From an uncultured Prevotella sp. (GTDB lineage: Bacteria > Bacteroidota > Bacteroidia > Bacteroidales > Bacteroidaceae): a stretch of 10,442 nt of DNA. Numbering within the stretch: the first letter of the stretch is position 1; each line of letters opens with the position of its first letter. The position numbers and the translations under genes are program-made. The stretch is taken from assembly GCA_937880835.1 (NCBI GenBank), contig CALGRN010000167.1, positions 1 to 10,442 on the forward strand, read 5' to 3'. Below, piece after piece: positions 7,815-10,442 of the stretch. Below the pieces are notes generated by a model. It searched no databases, was not told where the DNA came from, and saw only the letters and a program-made list of their open reading frames with translations.

Positions 7815-8515
7815 TGAGTATTGACAGTATTAATAATATAGATTTGCAGTTGCTGTATTTTTTCAATGGCAGCGACTCGTTGTTTCTTGATCAGCTTAGT
7901 GTTACACTGACATCAGGATTCACTTGGATACCGCTTTATTTTGCTCTGTTGTATCTCATTATAAAGAACAATGAGACAATGAGACAAATCGTATTGACTA
8001 TATTTTGTGCAGCACTTTGCATTCTATTTGCCGATGGCGTGTCGGAAGGCATTGCAAAACCTTTTGTCATGCGTTATCGTCCGAGCCACGACCCATTTAT
8101 AAAGTATTCCATAGATGTTGTAGCAGGCGTGCGGGGAGATGGCGAGTTCGGTTTTTTTTCCGCCCATGCCGCAAATACATTTTCTTTGGCAGTTTTCTTT
8201 TGTCTTATTATAAAAAATAAGATATTGAGCGTTACTCTTGTCCTTTGGTCTCTGATTAATTGCTGGACACGTCTCTATTTAGGTGTTCATTATCCTTCTG
8301 ATATAATAGTAGGTTTGTTATGGGGGGCGATAGTAGGTGTTTCTGTGTTTTATCTTTATCGTCATTTGTATTTTCGTATTTCATCAAAAAATAATTATAT
8401 ATCTTCACAATATACGATAACGGGATATAATATTATTGACGTAGATATTGTCATGTCAGTCTTTATTGCTATATTTGTATATTCTATGATAAGGGCAGTT
8501 CTTGTTTTTGTTTAA
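7814..8515 (+). CDS. PAP2-type lipid phosphatase
   Basis: This 233-residue polytopic membrane protein has about six hydrophobic helices and all three PAP2 (type 2 phosphatidic acid phosphatase) motifs. They are K82-x6-R89-P90 (KPFVMRYRP), S116-A-H118 in FFSAHAANTF, where the family norm is PSGH, and R153-x5-H159-x3-D163 in TRLYLGVHYPSD. The catalytic histidines (118 and 159) are present, so it should be active. PAP2 enzymes in bacterial membranes dephosphorylate undecaprenyl diphosphate, phosphatidylglycerol phosphate or lipid A (LpxE/LpxF group); the sequence does not decide which. The start is GTG 7814, whose G is the last base of the batD/E stop (TAGTG), which strongly suggests coupled translation and a place in the same operon. 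An extra hydrophobic helix at about 211-231 follows a hydrophilic Asn/Ser/Tyr-rich loop. Confidence 0.93.
   Translation: MSIDSINNIDLQLLYFFNGSDSLFLDQLSVTLTSGFTWIPLYFALLYLIIKNNETMRQIVLTIFCAALCILFADGVSEGIAKPFVMRYRPSHDPFIKYSIDVVAGVRGDGEFGFFSAHAANTFSLAVFFCLIIKNKILSVTLVLWSLINCWTRLYLGVHYPSDIIVGLLWGAIVGVSVFYLYRHLYFRISSKNNYISSQYTITGYNIIDVDIVMSVFIAIFVYSMIRAVLVFV
8152..8159 (+). repeat. T8 homopolymer directly before the PAP2 catalytic motif codons
   Basis: Eight T residues encode the two phenylalanines just before S116-A-H118. A one-base slip here would remove the second and third catalytic motifs. It could be a slippage site or a sequencing-error hot spot; the frame is intact in this copy. Confidence 0.55.
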
Positions 8516-8541
8516 TCGGAAAATATTCATAATTTTAGAAA

Positions 8542-9774
8542 GTGGAAGTAAAACATATAAAAATAAGCGATTATAATTATAATCTACCCGATGAAAGGAT
8601 AGCAAAATATCCGTTGCAACAGCGTGATAACAGCAAATTGTTGTTGTATAAGCATGGTTCTTTAAGCGAGGATGTTTTTTATAATTTGCCCAACTATCTG
8701 CCAAGTGGTGCATTGATGATATTCAACAATACCAGGGTTATACAGGCAAGAATGCACTTTCGCAAAAGTACCGGAGCTTTGATAGAGGTGTTTCTCTTAG
8801 AACCGATAGTTCCGGTTGATTACGAATTGATGTTTCAGACAAGAGGACATTGCAGTTGGCTTTGCATGATTGGCAACTTGAAAAAGTGGAAGGATGATGT
8901 TCTTAAAGATGAATTTGACGTAAAAGGTGAGCATTTGACATTGACAGTGAAACGAGAGAAAGAATGTTCCTCATCCCATTGGATTGATTTCGATTGGGAT
9001 AATGAGAATGTTTCCTTTGCTGATATAATAGAATATGTGGGAGAACTTCCGATTCCTCCATATCTTAACAGAGAAACAGAGGATAGCGATAAAACGACCT
9101 ATCAGACCGTTTATTCAAAGATAAAAGGTTCTGTTGCCGCTCCTACCGCAGGATTACATTTTACGGATGATGTGCTGAGATCCCTTGATGAAAAAGGAAT
9201 AGAGCGCGAGGAACTTACGCTTCATGTAGGCGCAGGTACTTTCAAACCGGTCAAAAGCGAAATGATAGAAGGTCATGAGATGCATTCAGAATATATAAGT
9301 GTACGTCGTGACACATTACAGAAACTTTTAGACCATAAGGCTTTTGCTGTTGCAGTCGGAACAACAAGTGTCAGAACACTTGAAAGTTTATATTACATAG
9401 GTTTAAAACTTTCGCAAAATCCTGATGCCTCAGAGCAAGAGCTTCATGTGAATCAGTGGGAGCCTTATGACATTGTCGATATCTATAATTGCAGTATGCC
9501 GATATCTCCGACAGTTGCCATTGCTAATATAATTTCTTATCTTGATAGAAACGGATTAAGTTATTTGAATACGAGTACCCAGATAATAATAGTACCGGGA
9601 TATGAATATAAAATAGTAAAGATGCTTATTACAAATTTTCATCAACCACAAAGTACGTTGTTGCTTTTAGTGAGTGCATTCGTGAAAGGTAATTGGCGCA
9701 ATATATATGAATATGCGCTGGCTCATGACTTCCGTTTTCTGAGCTACGGAGACAGTTCGTTGCTCATCCCGTGA
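8542..9774 (+). CDS. queA: S-adenosylmethionine:tRNA ribosyltransferase-isomerase (QueA family, long form)
   Basis: QueA transfers and isomerises the ribosyl part of S-adenosylmethionine onto preQ1 in tRNA to give epoxyqueuosine, in the cytoplasm. All signature blocks are visible: FNNTRV (61-66), GSVAAPTAGLHFT (196-208), LTLHVGAGTF (225-234), HEMHSEY (245-251), VGTTSVRTLES (272-282) and ITNFHQPQSTLLLLVSAF (363-380). At 410 residues it is longer than the usual ~345-356. Most of the excess is a segment at about 290-335, between VGTTSVRTLES and the IIVPGYEYK strand, containing WEPYDIVDIYNCSMPISP. Bacteroidota often carry a standard QueA and a longer, more divergent second copy, and this resembles the second; its substrate may therefore differ. 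The start is GTG 8542: an in-frame TAG at 8536-8538 rules out anything earlier, and the next Met is residue 59. It lies 26 bases after the phosphatase gene. Confidence 0.9.
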   Translation: MEVKHIKISDYNYNLPDERIAKYPLQQRDNSKLLLYKHGSLSEDVFYNLPNYLPSGALMIFNNTRVIQARMHFRKSTGALIEVFLLEPIVPVDYELMFQTRGHCSWLCMIGNLKKWKDDVLKDEFDVKGEHLTLTVKREKECSSSHWIDFDWDNENVSFADIIEYVGELPIPPYLNRETEDSDKTTYQTVYSKIKGSVAAPTAGLHFTDDVLRSLDEKGIEREELTLHVGAGTFKPVKSEMIEGHEMHSEYISVRRDTLQKLLDHKAFAVAVGTTSVRTLESLYYIGLKLSQNPDASEQELHVNQWEPYDIVDIYNCSMPISPTVAIANIISYLDRNGLSYLNTSTQIIIVPGYEYKIVKMLITNFHQPQSTLLLLVSAFVKGNWRNIYEYALAHDFRFLSYGDSSLLIP

Positions 9775-9799
9775 TATTACAATTTAAAATACAGGTTTT

Positions 9800-10442
9800 A
9801 TGAAAATAGGAGATAAAGTCAGGTTTCTTAGCGAAACCGGTGGAGGAAAGATAGCAGGATTTAAAGGTAAGAATATCGTTTTGGTTGAGGATGAAGACGG
9901 TTTTCAGATACCTACGTCAATTACAGATGTAGTAGTTATCGGTAACGATGATTACGACATATCAAAGGTACATACGATAACAGGTAAGACTACAAAGAAA
10001 GATGATAACAAGCCTGACAAACGTTCTGTAAAGACAAGAATAAACGATAATTCATACGATTTCGATACTGACGATTATGAAGACGACCCGTCTGAAAGAC
10101 CGATTTCTTATAAAGCCGTTGCAGAGGAACGTAAAGGCGGAGATAAGTTGTCTGCTTATTTAGCATTCGTTCCTATTGATATAAAGAGCATAAACAATAC
10201 AAGGTTTGAGGTATTTTTTATTAACGACTCCAATTATTATATGCAATATTCTTACCTTTCGGCAACCGGTACGAGTTGGTATCTGCGTTCAAGAGGCGAG
10301 TTAGAGCCTAATACTAAATTGTTTTTAGAGGAGATCGGAATAGAAAACCTTAAACGCATGGGCGGCCGGAAATCCACCGAAATGCTGGTGAAGAAAAACA
10401 GGGCGGTGAAGATCGTCGTCTCGGTCGTCCGGGCGGTGTTCC
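9800..10442 (+). CDS. DUF2027-family protein (Smr-type), N-terminal part, cut by the window end
   Basis: The frame opens at ATG 9800 (MKIGDKVRFLSETGGGKIAG) and is open for 214 codons to the end of the window. An N-terminal small beta-barrel (about 1-48) is followed by an acidic/basic disordered linker (about 50-100, with DTDDYEDDPSERP), then the DUF2027 domain (about 103-180, LSAYLAFVPIDIKS, NDSNYYMQYSYLSA and GELEPNTKLFLEEIG). In Bacteroidota relatives a C-terminal Smr (MutS2-like nuclease) domain usually follows; it is not in the window. From about codon 187 (base 10358) the sequence becomes GC-rich and no longer reads like the family (MGGRKSTEMLVKKN), so the last ~28 codons may not belong to this gene. 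Cytoplasmic; the role is unknown. It lies 25 bases after queA, on the same strand. Confidence 0.83.
   Translation, partial: MKIGDKVRFLSETGGGKIAGFKGKNIVLVEDEDGFQIPTSITDVVVIGNDDYDISKVHTITGKTTKKDDNKPDKRSVKTRINDNSYDFDTDDYEDDPSERPISYKAVAEERKGGDKLSAYLAFVPIDIKSINNTRFEVFFINDSNYYMQYSYLSATGTSWYLRSRGELEPNTKLFLEEIGIENLKRMGGRKSTEMLVKKNRAVKIVVSVVRAVF
10358..10442 (+). other. Abrupt GC-rich segment at the window end, possible chimeric or recombined join
   Basis: By hand count about 61% of the last ~83 bases are G or C, against roughly a third to 40% elsewhere. Codons change as well: GTC, GTG, GCG and CGG dominate while ATA and AGA, common upstream, disappear. The encoded residues no longer resemble the DUF2027 family. 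The minus strand of this stretch is also open in a frame with a hydrophobic run (IFTALFFFTSISV), so the true coding strand is unclear. I cannot identify the origin. Confidence 0.6.

Noticed and set aside
8005..8220. 71-codon open frame in another plus frame inside the PAP2 gene
   Set aside because: It overlaps the PAP2 motifs in a different frame and has Cys/Arg-rich nonsense composition; the PAP2 frame carries all catalytic residues.

Overview
This window is a single, tightly packed plus-strand gene cluster from an AT-rich Bacteroidota genome, most likely a member of Bacteroidales (Prevotella or Bacteroides-like). The assignment rests on the gene order moxR - DUF58 - membrane protein - batA - batB - batC - batD/E, which is the Bacteroides aerotolerance (Bat) operon. 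Heavy use of ATA for isoleucine, A-rich sequence instead of Shine-Dalgarno sites before start codons, and the DUF2027-family protein at the end also fit. No RNA genes, CRISPR arrays, insertion sequences or convincing terminators were seen.

Layout: positions 1-446 hold the C-terminal third of a MoxR AAA+ ATPase cut by the window edge. Positions 485-1354 encode a soluble DUF58/VWA protein, 1351-2451 an exported membrane protein of unassigned function, 2459-3463 BatA, 3492-4520 BatB, 4517-5209 BatC (TPR) and 5241-7814 a single 857-residue BatD-BatE fusion. These are followed by a PAP2-type lipid phosphatase (7814-8515), a long QueA-type tRNA-modification enzyme (8542-9774) and the start of a DUF2027/Smr-type protein (9800 to the window end). 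All genes point the same way. Gaps are at most 38 bases and three junctions overlap (1351-1354, 4517-4520, 7814), so one polycistronic transcript with translational coupling is likely. No stretch over 300 bases lacks a gene.

How it may work: MoxR ATPases act with VWA proteins as chaperone-like machines. Here there are three VWA proteins with intact metal-binding (MIDAS) residues: one soluble (DUF58) and two anchored in the inner membrane (BatA, BatB). TPR modules (BatC and the BatE part) and the Ig-like periplasmic segment of BatD offer protein-protein contacts on the periplasmic side. The PAP2 phosphatase would act on an envelope lipid. The molecular job of the Bat complex is not settled; the original aerotolerance link comes from Bacteroides fragilis work.

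Points of most interest: the in-frame BatD-BatE fusion; a recognisable repeat of the BatD cytoplasmic helical domain in the unassigned membrane protein two genes before batB; a PAP2 phosphatase coupled to the Bat genes by a one-base overlap; and an abrupt GC-rich, family-unlike tail in the last ~85 bases that looks like a chimeric or recombined join.
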